DNA from: Actinoplanes solisilvae | GTDB lineage: Bacteria; Actinomycetota; Actinomycetes; Mycobacteriales; Micromonosporaceae | NCBI RefSeq assembly: GCF_003999975.1 | Contig: NZ_RJAC01000001.1 | Location: forward strand, 310,001-374,000 | Length of the DNA: 64,000 nucleotides | Reading direction: 5' to 3' | Part shown: piece after piece, positions 30,867 to 39,684 of the stretch | How the letters are laid out: every line of letters begins with the position of its first letter | Position numbering within the stretch: position 1 is the stretch's first letter | Notes under the pieces: model-generated | What the model saw: only the letters and a program-made list of their open reading frames with translations | Databases searched by the model: none | What the model was told of the DNA's origin: nothing | Position numbers and translations under genes: made by a program

Positions 30867-31754
30867 ATGTCAGATGACGTGCTGGCCGCGATCACCGACG
30901 TCTGCCGCCGGGCCTCGGCCGGAGATCTCGAGGCGCGCCTGCCCTCGATCGGCGAGTCGGCCGAGGCGGTGGCGACTCGCATCGCGCTGAACAATCTGCT
31001 CGACATCAGTGACGCCTTCGTGCGCGAGGCGGGCGCCGCGTCGGCCGCCGCCGCCGAGGGCCGGTTCCACCGGCGGATCCTCACCCGCGGCCTGTCGGGC
31101 GCCTTCCGGTCGTCGGCCGAGCAGATCTCCGCCTCGATCGTGGCGATGAGCCGCACGGCCGAGCGGGTCGCCGAGGCCGCGCGGGCCCGTGTCGCCCTTG
31201 CCGACGAGTTGGAGTCGGCCGTGCTGACCGTCTCGGAGCAGGTCGCGACCGCCGCCACCGAGATGGGCGCATCCACCGGCAGCCTCGCCGGCTTCGCCCG
31301 CGACGCGGTCACCGTGGCCGAGCGCGGCCTGTCCACGGTCACCTCGCTGCGCACCGCCTCCGACCAGATCCGTACGGCGGTCGACCTGATCAACCAGGTG
31401 GCCAAGCAGACCCGCCTGCTTGCCCTGAACGCGACCATCGAGGCCGCCCGCGCCGGTGACGCCGGGCGCGGCTTCAGCGTGGTGGCCGGCGAGGTGAAGA
31501 CCCTGGCCGCCGAGACCAGCGCGTCCAGCGACGAGATCATGGGTCAGGTGAACACCGTGCAGGAGGTCGCGGCCGACGCGGTGGCCGTGCTCGAGACGGT
31601 GACCGGCAGCATCCGCGAGATGAGCGGCCTGGTGAACGGCATCGCCTCCGCGGTCGACGGCGGCAGCGCTCAGGGCACAGCCGGCCTCTCGCAGCTCGCC
31701 GAGGTGCTGCGGGCCGAGGTGAGCCGCTTCGTCAGCACGGCCCGCCAGAGCTAA
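30867..31754 (+). CDS. Soluble methyl-accepting chemotaxis protein
   Basis: A 295-residue chemoreceptor with no membrane helix. The first 60 residues look HAMP-like ([14 protein letters not shown]); the rest is the signalling hairpin, with a tip region [19 protein letters not shown] and [14 protein letters not shown]. It has no sensor of its own, so the adjacent PAS protein probably supplies input. No cheA, cheW or cheR is in the window; they must be elsewhere. Its stop overlaps the stop of the convergent ribokinase gene. Confidence 0.9.
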   Translation: MSDDVLAAITDVCRRASAGDLEARLPSIGESAEAVATRIALNNLLDISDAFVREAGAASAAAAEGRFHRRILTRGLSGAFRSSAEQISASIVAMSRTAERVAEAARARVALADELESAVLTVSEQVATAATEMGASTGSLAGFARDAVTVAERGLSTVTSLRTASDQIRTAVDLINQVAKQTRLLALNATIEAARAGDAGRGFSVVAGEVKTLAAETSASSDEIMGQVNTVQEVAADAVAVLETVTGSIREMSGLVNGIASAVDGGSAQGTAGLSQLAEVLRAEVSRFVSTARQS

Positions 31755-32644
31755 CCGGCCCGATAGACCTCGTCGATCTCGTCGCGCGTCGGCAGCGCGT
31801 CGGAAGCCCCGAGTTTGCGAACGCACGCCGCGCCGGCCGCGTTGGCCCAGCGCACCGCCTCGACCAGGTCGCGGCCCTCGCCCCAGGCCACGGCGAGCGC
31901 GCCCGTGAAGGCGTCCCCGGCCGCGGTCGTGTCGGTGACCTCGACGTGGAAGGCGGGCACGGTTTCGTCGCGCCCGTCGCGGTCGGCGTAGCGCGAGCCA
32001 CCGCCGCCCAGCGTGAGCACCACCCGCGGCACCAGGGCCAGCAGCGCCGGCACGTCGATCGCGTCGCCGCCGGTGACGGTCAGCGCCTCGACCTCGTTCA
32101 CCACCAGCAGGTCGATGTTGACCAGCAGCTCGGGTGGCAGCTCGCGGGCCGGGGCCGCGTTGAGGATCATGCGGGTGCCGCCGGCGCGCGCCACCCGGGC
32201 CGCCGCCACCACCGTCTCGACCGGGATCTCCTGCTGGCAGAGCAGCACGTCGCCCTCGGCGATGGCCGCTTCCTCGCCCGCGGTGAGGCCGACGAACGAG
32301 TTGTTGGCGCCGGGCGAGACCAGGATCGAGTTCTCACCGCCCTTGTCGACCATGATGACGGCCACACCGGACTGGCCGAAGCTGGTGCGCACGTGTCGCA
32401 TGTCGACGCCGGCCCCGTTGAGCCGCGCGTTCAGGTTGACGCCGAACGCGTCCGAGCCGATCGCGCCCAGGAAGACCGTGCTGCCCCCGGCGCGGGCGGC
32501 GGCGATCGCCTGGTTGGCGCCCTTGCCGCCCGGCATCATCAGGAACTTCTCGCCCAGCACGGTCTCGCCCGGCCGGGGCAGCCGGTCGGCCAGCCCGACC
32601 AGGTCCATGTTCGCGCTGCCGGCGATGACGATGCGCGGGGCCAT
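31751..32644 (-). CDS. rbsK: Ribokinase
   Basis: A 297-residue PfkB-family sugar kinase. The GSANMDLVG start, [16 protein letters not shown] and [13 protein letters not shown] with the catalytic Asp are all typical of ribokinase, which makes ribose 5-phosphate. No ribose transporter is adjacent; the ABC ATPase just upstream (five-base gap) is of another type, so shared transcription does not prove shared function. Confidence 0.9.
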   Translation of the reverse strand: MAPRIVIAGSANMDLVGLADRLPRPGETVLGEKFLMMPGGKGANQAIAAARAGGSTVFLGAIGSDAFGVNLNARLNGAGVDMRHVRTSFGQSGVAVIMVDKGGENSILVSPGANNSFVGLTAGEEAAIAEGDVLLCQQEIPVETVVAAARVARAGGTRMILNAAPARELPPELLVNIDLLVVNEVEALTVTGGDAIDVPALLALVPRVVLTLGGGGSRYADRDGRDETVPAFHVEVTDTTAAGDAFTGALAVAWGEGRDLVEAVRWANAAGAACVRKLGASDALPTRDEIDEVYRAG

Positions 32645-32648
32645 GACG

Positions 32649-33461
32649 TCAGGCCGCCCGGGCCGCGTAGCGGTCGCCGAACCGGTCGACGACCAGCGGC
32701 ACCCCGAACGTCTTGCTCAGGTTGTCGGCCGTCATCACCTCGCCGAGCAGGCCCGAGGCGACGATCGTGCCCTCGCGCAGCAGCATGCCGTGGGTGAAGC
32801 CGGGCGGGATCTCCTCGACGTGGTGGGTGACCAGGGCCATCGCCGGCGAGTCGGGGTCGAGGGCGAGTTCGGTCAGCCGGGCGATCAGGTCTTCGCGGCC
32901 GCCCAGGTCGAGGCCGGCGCCGGGCTCGTCGAGCAGCATCAGCTCGGGGTCGGTCATCAGCGCCCGGGCGATCAGGGTGCGCTTGCGCTCACCCTCGCTC
33001 AGGGTGCCGAACTCGCGGTCGACCAGCGAGCCCATGCCGAGCTGGCCGAGCAACTGACGGGCCCGGCCCTCGTCGGCCGGGTCGTACGCCTCGCGCCAGC
33101 GGCCGACCACCGACCACGCCGCCGTGACCACGACGTCGAGCACGCGCTCGGTCGGCGGCACCCGCTCGGCGAACTGGCCGGTGGCCAGGCCGATGCGGGT
33201 GCGCAGCTCGTTGATGTCGGTGCGGCCGAGGCGCTCGCCCAGCACCCACGCCGTGCCCCGCGAGGGATGCAGCCGGCCCGAGGCCAGGTTGAGCAGCGTG
33301 GTCTTGCCCGCGCCGTTCGGCCCCAGGATCACCCAGCGCTCGTCCAGCTCGACCTGCCAGGACAGGCCTCGGACCAGGAAATTTCCATTGCGGATCACGC
33401 TGACCCGGTCGAAGGCGATTACGGTGTCGTCGTCAGGCTGGGTCACAGCAGTCTCGAGCAC
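32649..33461 (-). CDS. Orphan ABC transporter ATP-binding protein
   Basis: A 270-residue ABC ATPase with Walker A GPNGAGKTT, signature LSEGERKR, Walker B LMLLDEP and a switch His in VTHH. It resembles the ModF/YlmA type of ATPase that has no permease partner nearby. Substrate unknown. GTG start at 33461; a second GTG at 33446 is possible. It lies directly upstream of rbsK. Confidence 0.88.
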   Translation of the reverse strand: MLETAVTQPDDDTVIAFDRVSVIRNGNFLVRGLSWQVELDERWVILGPNGAGKTTLLNLASGRLHPSRGTAWVLGERLGRTDINELRTRIGLATGQFAERVPPTERVLDVVVTAAWSVVGRWREAYDPADEGRARQLLGQLGMGSLVDREFGTLSEGERKRTLIARALMTDPELMLLDEPGAGLDLGGREDLIARLTELALDPDSPAMALVTHHVEEIPPGFTHGMLLREGTIVASGLLGEVMTADNLSKTFGVPLVVDRFGDRYAARAA

Positions 33462-33493
33462 CCGCTAATCCAATCACGGGGACGGCCGGCCGT

Positions 33494-34684
33494 TCAGCCG
33501 GTGGTCGACCCGAACACCTCGTCGCGCACGGCGCCCAGCGCGGTGTGCAGCGCGCCGTGCAGAACCGGCTCCGATTCCACGCCGGTGATGACGACCTGGG
33601 GGTTGACCAGGGTGATCGCCGCGACCTCCTGCTCGACCCGCGCGGCCAGCGCCGGGCCGCCGGCCTGGGACACCTCGCCGGCCAGCACGACCAGGGGCGG
33701 GTCGAGGACCACGCAGGTCGCGGCCACGCCGAGGGCCAGCCGGGCGGCCAGCTCGTCGAGCACCGGTTCACCGGCCGGGCCCGCCTCGACGGCGTCGCGC
33801 ACCACGTCGGCCGCCTCGGTGCCGCGGAAGCCGTACTTCTTGCCGATCGCCTTGACCGCGTCGGCACCGGCGATGCTCTGGAACGCACCTCGTACGCCGC
33901 CCTTGGTCGCCTTGCGGCCCGTGTGCCGCGGCACGTCGGCCCCGGCCACCGGCATGTAGCCGATCTCGCCGGCCGCACCGGTGCTGCCCTGGTGGAGGCG
34001 GCCGTCGATGACGCTGGCCAGGCCGACACCGCGGCCGATCCAGATCAGCGAGAAGTCGCGCACGCCGGCCGCGGCGCCCGTGGTCGACTCGGCCACGGCG
34101 GCCATGTTCACGTCGTTGCCGAACACGACCGGCGTGTGCAGGTCGCGGCGCAGATCGTCGAGCAGGCCGCGGTGCCAGCGGGGCAGGTCCCAGGCGAACG
34201 AGATCTCGCCGCTCGTCGGGTCGACCAGGCCCGGCGTGCCGAGCACGACACGGCGTACGGAGGACATGTCGGTGCCGGCGTCGGTCGCGGCCTGGACCAC
34301 GGCGTTGTGCACCACGCCGACCGGGTCGTCGTTGTCCTTGGTGGACTGCTCGACCCGCCCGATGATGGTGCCGGTGATGTCGGCGCAGGCCGCGACCACC
34401 CGGTCGGGTCCGACGTCGACGCCGATCACGTGGGCGCTGCCGGGGGTCACCGCGTAGAGCTGGGCGTTCGGTCCACGGCCGCCGGCCTGCTCGCCGACCC
34501 GGCGCACCAGACCGCGCTGTTCGAGCCGCTCGACCAACTGGGAGGCGGTGACCTTGCTCAGACCGGTCATCTCGCCGAGCTGGGCACGGGTGAGCGGGCC
34601 GCGGTCGAGCAAGAGCTCCAGCGCCGCACGGTCGTTGAGCGCGCGCAGCAGCCGGGGAGTGCCCGGAAGGCGGGTCGAGGCCAT
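33494..34684 (-). CDS. ROK-family transcriptional repressor
   Basis: A 396-residue regulator: winged helix at the N terminus (TRAQLGEMTGLSKVTASQLV) and a ROK sugar-kinase-like domain with VIGVDVGPD and FGNDVNMAA. The zinc motif C-x-C-G-x-x-G-C that follows the HTGR-like segment in classical ROK proteins is absent: the region reads HTGRKATKGGVRGAFQS. It is divergent from a NagZ-type hexosaminidase and an inverted repeat sits just before its start, so it probably represses itself and perhaps that gene in response to an amino sugar. Confidence 0.9.
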   Translation of the reverse strand: MASTRLPGTPRLLRALNDRAALELLLDRGPLTRAQLGEMTGLSKVTASQLVERLEQRGLVRRVGEQAGGRGPNAQLYAVTPGSAHVIGVDVGPDRVVAACADITGTIIGRVEQSTKDNDDPVGVVHNAVVQAATDAGTDMSSVRRVVLGTPGLVDPTSGEISFAWDLPRWHRGLLDDLRRDLHTPVVFGNDVNMAAVAESTTGAAAGVRDFSLIWIGRGVGLASVIDGRLHQGSTGAAGEIGYMPVAGADVPRHTGRKATKGGVRGAFQSIAGADAVKAIGKKYGFRGTEAADVVRDAVEAGPAGEPVLDELAARLALGVAATCVVLDPPLVVLAGEVSQAGGPALAARVEQEVAAITLVNPQVVITGVESEPVLHGALHTALGAVRDEVFGSTTG

Positions 34685-34703
34685 GACTGGTTCCCCTACT
34701 ATT

Positions 34704-34718
34704 TAGGATAGTTTCCTA
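34704..34718. promoter_or_regulatory. Likely ROK operator
   Basis: TAGGATAGTTTCCTA contains inverted half-sites TAGGA and TCCTA around a five-base centre, in an AT-rich stretch 20 bases before the ROK regulator start and about 90 bases before the hexosaminidase gene. It fits the AGGAAA/TTTCCT style of actinobacterial ROK sites. Confidence 0.6.
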
Positions 34719-34806
34719 TTAGATTAGCGGACCCGCGAACGGGTAGGCGCACGATCATCGCAGCTCGGACCGCCCGCGCACAGACTTGCGTCACCGGAAG
34801 GACATC

Positions 34807-36243
34807 ATGGCCATCGACCCCGGACTCCGAAGGCTCGCGCTCGGCACCCTGCTGGCGGCCTTTCCCGGCGGGACCGCACCGGACTGGGCGGTCGCCCTGC
34901 TGACCGAGGGACTGGCCGGTCACACGCTCTTCGGCACCAACGTGGCCGACCCGGCGCAGCTCAGCCGCCTCACCGCTCGCCTGCGCGAGGGCCGGCCGGA
35001 CGCCGTGATCGCGATCGACGAGGAGGGCGGCGACGTCACCCGCCTGGCCCATCGCACCGGCAGCCCGTACCCCGGGAATGCCGCCCTGGGCGCCGTCGAC
35101 GACGAGAAACTCACCCACGAGGTGTACGCCGCGATCGGCGCCGACCTGGTCGCGGCCGGCGTGAACCTCGACCTCGCCCCCACCGTCGACGTCAACACGG
35201 CCGACGACAACCCGATCATCGGTACCCGCTCGTTCGGCGCCGACCCGCTGCTGGTCGCCCGGCACGCCCGCGCGGCCGTCGACGGCCTGCAGTCGACCGG
35301 CGTGGCCGCGTGCGCCAAGCACTTCCCCGGCCACGGCGCGACGGTCGCCGACTCGCATCTGTCCCTGCCGACCGTCGACGTCACGCCCGAGCTGCTGCGG
35401 AACCGCGACCTGCCGCCCTTCGCCGCCGTGGCTGGTTCGGCGCGGGCTGTGATGTCGGCCCACATCCGCGTGCCCGCCCTGACCGGCGACGACCCCGCCA
35501 CGTTCAGCTCGGCGGTGCTCAACGATCTGCTGCGCGGCGAGTACGGCTTCCGGGGCGTGATCGTCACCGACGCGCTGGAGATGGCCGGCGCGGCCGCCTC
35601 GGCCGGAAGCATCCCGCGGGCCGCCGTCCGCGCCCTGACCGCCGGCGCCGACCTGCTCTGCATCGGCGCGAAGGTCGACGCCGCCCTGGTCGAGGCCGTG
35701 GCGGCCGAGATCGCGACGTCGGTCCCGGCTGCCCGCCTGGAGGAGGCGGTGGCCCGCGTCGCGGCGATGACATCGTGGACCGCTCAGCATCGAAGCCTCC
35801 GCCCCTACGACGAGAGCCTCGGCCTGGCCGCCGCCCGCCGCGCCGTCCACATCGAAGGCTCCCTCGACGAATTGGTGTCGCCGCTCGTCGTGCAGCTCGG
35901 GTCGGGCCACTCGATCGCCGAGGGACCGGTGCCGTGGGGCCTCGGCCCGCACCTCGAAGGCGCCGAGCAGGTCGAAGTCGTCCCCGGCTCTGCTGACGCC
36001 GCCGAGCTGACCGCCTACGCGGGTACCCGCCCGATCATCGTCGTCGGCCGCCACGCCCACCGCCGTTCCGCGAGCCGCGACCTGATCGAGGCCCTGGCCG
36101 CCACCCACCCCGTCGGCGTCGTCGAGATGGGCTGGCCCTCCTCGTGGCGGCCACGTGCCGCCAAGGCCTTCCTCACCACCTTCGGCGCCAGCCGCGCCAA
36201 CGCCCGGGCCGCCGCCGAGGCCCTGGGAATCGCCGACCGCTGA
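34807..36243 (+). CDS. Beta-N-acetylhexosaminidase (GH3, NagZ type)
   Basis: A 478-residue glycoside hydrolase family 3 enzyme. The NagZ loop KHFPGHGATVADSHLSLP is present with its catalytic His, and the nucleophile is the Asp in VIVTDALEMAGA. The N-terminal barrel is followed by a C-terminal domain of about 150 residues. There is no signal peptide, so it works inside the cell, probably trimming GlcNAc from recycled wall fragments. ATG at 34807 with GGAAGG upstream. A divergent ROK regulator fits an amino-sugar control. Confidence 0.9.
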   Translation: MAIDPGLRRLALGTLLAAFPGGTAPDWAVALLTEGLAGHTLFGTNVADPAQLSRLTARLREGRPDAVIAIDEEGGDVTRLAHRTGSPYPGNAALGAVDDEKLTHEVYAAIGADLVAAGVNLDLAPTVDVNTADDNPIIGTRSFGADPLLVARHARAAVDGLQSTGVAACAKHFPGHGATVADSHLSLPTVDVTPELLRNRDLPPFAAVAGSARAVMSAHIRVPALTGDDPATFSSAVLNDLLRGEYGFRGVIVTDALEMAGAAASAGSIPRAAVRALTAGADLLCIGAKVDAALVEAVAAEIATSVPAARLEEAVARVAAMTSWTAQHRSLRPYDESLGLAAARRAVHIEGSLDELVSPLVVQLGSGHSIAEGPVPWGLGPHLEGAEQVEVVPGSADAAELTAYAGTRPIIVVGRHAHRRSASRDLIEALAATHPVGVVEMGWPSSWRPRAAKAFLTTFGASRANARAAAEALGIADR

Positions 36244-36246
36244 CTA

Positions 36247-36262
36247 CTTGAACGCGTTCAAG
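36247..36262. promoter_or_regulatory. Perfect 16-bp palindrome, probable TetR operator
   Basis: CTTGAACGCGTTCAAG is its own reverse complement. It fits the spacing TnnAACnnGTTnnA that I recall for KstR-like TetR operators. It lies four bases after the hexosaminidase stop and 123 bases before the TetR start, so autoregulation is likely. Confidence 0.65.
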
Positions 36263-36384
36263 CAGGAGCCGTATGCTGAGCGCGCCACACGACGGAGGAG
36301 GATCCCGGCCGGACGAGGGGACGGCCGGGCTCGCCCCCGGCAACGGATGCGATCGTCCGGGTCAGGCGAAGGCGAGGTATTACG

Positions 36385-37104
36385 GTGACGGGTGTGACGA
36401 CCGCTGCCGCCGACCCCGTCGAGCCGAAACCGGAGAAGCCGCGCCGGGCGCGGGGTGAGCAGACCCGGCAGCTCATTCTCGAGACGGCGCTGCGACTGTT
36501 CCGCGAGCGGGGCTACGCCGAGACGACCATGCGGGTCATCGCCAAGGAGGCGGGGGTCGCGGTCGGCAACGCCTACTACTACTTCGACTCCAAGGAACAC
36601 CTGATCCAGGGGTTCTACGACCGTAACCAGGCCGCGCACCGCGAGGCCGCCGAGCAGATCCTGGCGTCCGAGACCGAGCTGGCGCCCCGGCTGCGCGGGG
36701 TGCTGCACGCGGGAATCGACGTGAACGAGCCCTACCACTCGTTCGCCGCGACGCTGTTCAAGACGGCCGCCGAGCCGACCTCGCCGTTGAGCCCGTTCTC
36801 CCGCGAGTCTTCGCCGGCGCGCGAGGCGGCCATCGCGTTATTCCGCGACGTGGTGGACGGCTCGACCGCGAAGCTCGACCCCGAGCTGCGTAAGGAACTG
36901 CCCGAGCTGCTGTGGCTGGCCTGGATGGGCGTGGTCCTCTTCTGGGTCTATGACAAGTCGCCCGGCCGTCGGCGCACCCGGCGCCTGATCGACGGGTCGG
37001 TGCCGCTGATCGACCGGCTGGTGTCACTCTCCCGGCTGCGCGTGCTGCGACCGGCGCTGCGCCAGGCGCTCGCCCTGATCGAGTCGGTTCGCCGAGACGA
37101 CTGA
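36385..37104 (+). CDS. TetR-family regulator
   Basis: A 239-residue TetR protein. After a basic N-terminal tail, the DNA-binding part runs from RQLILETALRLFRERGY through TTMRVIAKEAGVAVGNAYYYF to DSKEHLI. The ligand domain is not diagnostic. GTG start at 36385; the leader holds an 8-bp hairpin (36304-36311 with 36322-36329) and the palindrome at 36247-36262. No obvious target is adjacent: the next gene is a convergent copper ATPase. Confidence 0.9.
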   Translation: MTGVTTAAADPVEPKPEKPRRARGEQTRQLILETALRLFRERGYAETTMRVIAKEAGVAVGNAYYYFDSKEHLIQGFYDRNQAAHREAAEQILASETELAPRLRGVLHAGIDVNEPYHSFAATLFKTAAEPTSPLSPFSRESSPAREAAIALFRDVVDGSTAKLDPELRKELPELLWLAWMGVVLFWVYDKSPGRRRTRRLIDGSVPLIDRLVSLSRLRVLRPALRQALALIESVRRDD

Positions 37105-37411
37105 TAACTGTACGTAATGCTTCGACTCGACTACGTCGAGTGATTGACTAAGGGGTTTTAGCTCCCGTCGTGGGCGAATAACCAGATCTGTCGCCCGATC
37201 CGCGTTGCCCGAACGGCCATTTCGCGTACGGCAATCTTCCAGCGTCTACCTACCGGCACGTAGCGTGATATTCGCAGGTGGGTCTGGGGACGTCGCGAGC
37301 CGACTCGGCCTTCGGGACCAGTTCGAGTCGTCGCGACGCAGACGGTGAGCCGGCCGCGGCACTATGGATTTCGGGAGCGATCCGCCGCGACCGGCTCACG
37401 CTGCCTGTGTC
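37105..37411. other. 307-bp structured gap between tetR and copA
   Basis: No credible protein gene. It has a 7-bp inverted repeat ACTCGAC/GTCGAGT (37125-37141, three-base loop), a long bulged hairpin at 37292-37337, and a 9-bp pair GTGAGCCGG (37345-37353) with CCGGCTCAC (37391-37399) next to the copA stop. The middle (37145-37290) is unstructured by eye and less GC-rich. Terminators for both genes explain part of it; a small RNA is possible. Confidence 0.45.
37292..37337. terminator. Long hairpin between convergent genes
   Basis: GTCGCGA (37292-37298) and CGACTC (37301-37306) pair with GAGTCG (37325-37330) and TCGCGAC (37331-37337): 13 pairs with a two-base bulge and an 18-base loop. It lies between the ends of tetR and copA. 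Confidence 0.5.
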
Positions 37412-39547
37412 TCAGAAGGCGCTGCGGAAGCCCCGCAGCCGCAGACTGTTCAGCACCACGAAGACCGAGCTGAACGCCATCGCCGCTCCCGCGATCATCG
37501 GGTTGAGCAGGCCGGCGGCCGCCAGGGGCAGACCCGCGACGTTGTACGCGAAGGCCCAGAACAGATTGCCCCGGATGATCCCGAGCGTCCTCCGCGACAG
37601 CCGTACGGCGTCGACCGCGGCCGTGAGATCGCCACGCACCAGCGTCAGGTCCGAGGCCTGGATTGCCACGTCGGTGCCCGCCCCCATCGCCAGCCCGAGG
37701 TCGGACTGGGCCAGCGCGGCCGCGTCATTGACCCCGTCGCCGACCATCGCCACCGACCGCCCGCGCGCCTGCAACTGCTTGACCACGTCGACCTTGCCCG
37801 CGGGCAGCACCCCGGCCTCGACCTCGGCGATGCCCACCGCGGCCGCGACCCGCGCCGCGACGGCCGGCGAGTCGCCGGTGACCAGCATCGGCGTGAGCCC
37901 GAGCCTGCGCAGGGCCGTTACCGCCGCCGCGCTGGTCGGCCGCACCGAGTCGGCCAGCGCGATCCAGCCCAGCACGGTCCCGTCCGCGGTGACCGAGACC
38001 CACGTGCTCGCGTCGTCCGCGTCGGCCGGGGCGCCCGCGGCCACCACGATCTTGCGGCCCTCGACCGTGCCCCGCACGCCGACACCCGCCGTGGCCCGGA
38101 AACCCGAGACCGCCGGAAGATCGCGGCCGGCCGCCTCGGCGATGGCCCGTCCGATGGGGTGCTCGGAAGCGACCTCGACCGCCCCGGCCAGACGCAGCAG
38201 CTCGTCGGCCGACGAAGCGCCCGGCACGACCGAGGCCACGGTCATGCGGCCGGTGGTCACCGTGCCCGTCTTGTCGAGCACTACCGTGTCGACGCGGCGG
38301 GTCGACTCCAGCGCCTCGACGCCACGGATGAGGATGCCGAGCTGGGCGCCGCGGCCCGTGCCGACCAGCAGGGCGGTGGGCGTAGCCAGCCCCAGCGCGC
38401 ACGGACACGCGATGATCAGCACTGCGACGGCGGCGGTGAAGGCGGTGGCCGTACCCTCGCCCGTGCCGATCCAATAGCCGAGCGTCCCGATCGCGAGGGC
38501 GATCACCACCGGAACGAAGACGCCCGAGATGCGGTCGGCCAGGCGCTGGACGGCCGCCTTGCCGTTCTGCGCCTCCTCGACCAGCCGCGCCATCTGGGCG
38601 AGCTGGGTGTCGGCGCCGACCCGGGTGGCCCGCACGATGAGCCGGCCGCCCGCGTTGATCGTCGCGCCGGTCACGGGGTCGCCCGGCCGCACCTCGACGG
38701 GAACCGACTCGCCGGTCAGGAGGCTGACGTCGAGAGCCGACGACCCCTCCTCGACCACGCCGTCGGTGGCGACCTTCTCCCCCGGGCGTACGAGAAAAAG
38801 CACTCCCGGAGTGAGGTCGGCCGCCGGGATGACGCGTTCGGCGCCGTTCTCGAGGATCGTGACGTGCTTGGCGCCCAGCGAGAGCAGGGAGCGCAGGGCG
38901 TCCCCGGCGTGGCGCTTGGCGCGGGCCTCCAGATAGCGGCCGGCCAGCAGGAACGTGGTGACGCCGGCGGCCGCCTCGAGATAGATCGAGTCGCCTTCGC
39001 GGGCGGTCAACGAGAACGGATGGCTCATCCCGGGCATACCGGCGTCGCCGAGGAAGAGCGCCCACAGCGACCACAGGAACGCCGCGAGCGTGCCCATCGA
39101 GACGAGCGTGTCCATCGAGGCCGCGCCGTGCCGCAGGTTGACGAGGGCGGACCGGTGGAACGGCCACCCGCCGTAGACGACGACCGGCGCGGCGAAGGTC
39201 AACGAGAGCCACTGCCAGTAGTCGAACTGCCAGGCCGGCACCATCGCGAGCACGATGACCGGCACACTCAGCACAGCGGAGATCAGCAGGCGGTCGCGCA
39301 GCGTGTCTCTCGTGCTGGTGGCCACCACGGGCTCAGGGGTGGGCTCGGCCGCCGTGTAACCGGTCTTCTCGACCACGGCGATCAGATCGGCCGCGCTGTA
39401 GGTGGCCGGCACGGTGGCGCGGGCTTTCTCCGTCGCGTAGTTCACCGTCGCGACGACCCCGTCCATCCGGTTCAGCTTCTTCTCGATGCGATTCGCGCAG
39501 GCCGCGCACGTCATCCCACCGATCTCCAGCTCGATAACCCGTTCCAT
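37412..39547 (-). CDS. copA: Copper-exporting P1B-type ATPase
   Basis: A 711-residue heavy-metal pump. It has one N-terminal HMA domain (GGMTCAACANR), eight predicted membrane helices, TGES in the actuator domain, the CPC metal site in IIACPCALGLATP, DKTGTVTTG, SEHPIG and GDGVND. This combination indicates Cu(I) export. A CsoR-like operator lies 13 bases before the start. The AGGAGG ribosome site touches the ATG with no spacer, which is unusual. No csoR or copZ gene is in the window. Confidence 0.95.
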   Translation of the reverse strand: MERVIELEIGGMTCAACANRIEKKLNRMDGVVATVNYATEKARATVPATYSAADLIAVVEKTGYTAAEPTPEPVVATSTRDTLRDRLLISAVLSVPVIVLAMVPAWQFDYWQWLSLTFAAPVVVYGGWPFHRSALVNLRHGAASMDTLVSMGTLAAFLWSLWALFLGDAGMPGMSHPFSLTAREGDSIYLEAAAGVTTFLLAGRYLEARAKRHAGDALRSLLSLGAKHVTILENGAERVIPAADLTPGVLFLVRPGEKVATDGVVEEGSSALDVSLLTGESVPVEVRPGDPVTGATINAGGRLIVRATRVGADTQLAQMARLVEEAQNGKAAVQRLADRISGVFVPVVIALAIGTLGYWIGTGEGTATAFTAAVAVLIIACPCALGLATPTALLVGTGRGAQLGILIRGVEALESTRRVDTVVLDKTGTVTTGRMTVASVVPGASSADELLRLAGAVEVASEHPIGRAIAEAAGRDLPAVSGFRATAGVGVRGTVEGRKIVVAAGAPADADDASTWVSVTADGTVLGWIALADSVRPTSAAAVTALRRLGLTPMLVTGDSPAVAARVAAAVGIAEVEAGVLPAGKVDVVKQLQARGRSVAMVGDGVNDAAALAQSDLGLAMGAGTDVAIQASDLTLVRGDLTAAVDAVRLSRRTLGIIRGNLFWAFAYNVAGLPLAAAGLLNPMIAGAAMAFSSVFVVLNSLRLRGFRSAF

Positions 39548-39559
39548 CCTCCTACCCTA

Positions 39560-39574
39560 TACCCCTTGGGGGTA
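39560..39574. promoter_or_regulatory. CsoR-like copper operator before copA
   Basis: TACCCCTTGGGGGTA has six-base arms TACCCC and GGGGTA around three bases, matching the TACCCC/GGGGTA form of CsoR sites. It overlaps where the copA promoter must be. Confidence 0.65.
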
Positions 39575-39645
39575 CCCAACCGTGGAGCGCGTCATTTTCG
39601 ACTACGGCGACGACCTCCGTCAGATCGCCTGATCCACCAGCGAAA

Positions 39646-39678
39646 AGGCCGTCCCCCGCGCTGAGCGGGGGACGGCCT
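39646..39678 (-). terminator. Terminator after NAD-glutamate dehydrogenase
   Basis: AGGCCGTCCCCCGC (39646-39659) and GCGGGGGACGGCCT (39665-39678) make a perfect 14-bp stem with a five-base loop, six bases past the stop. On the minus strand it is followed by TTTCG. This is the clearest terminator in the window. Confidence 0.92.
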
Positions 39679-39684
39679 CTGTCA

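Noticed and set aside
37292..37340. A tRNA-like pattern: 7-bp outer stem, GTTCGAGTC near the 3' side
   Set aside because: The distance between the outer arms is only 46 bases and the GTTCGAGTC cannot form a T-arm stem; it is better explained as one long hairpin.
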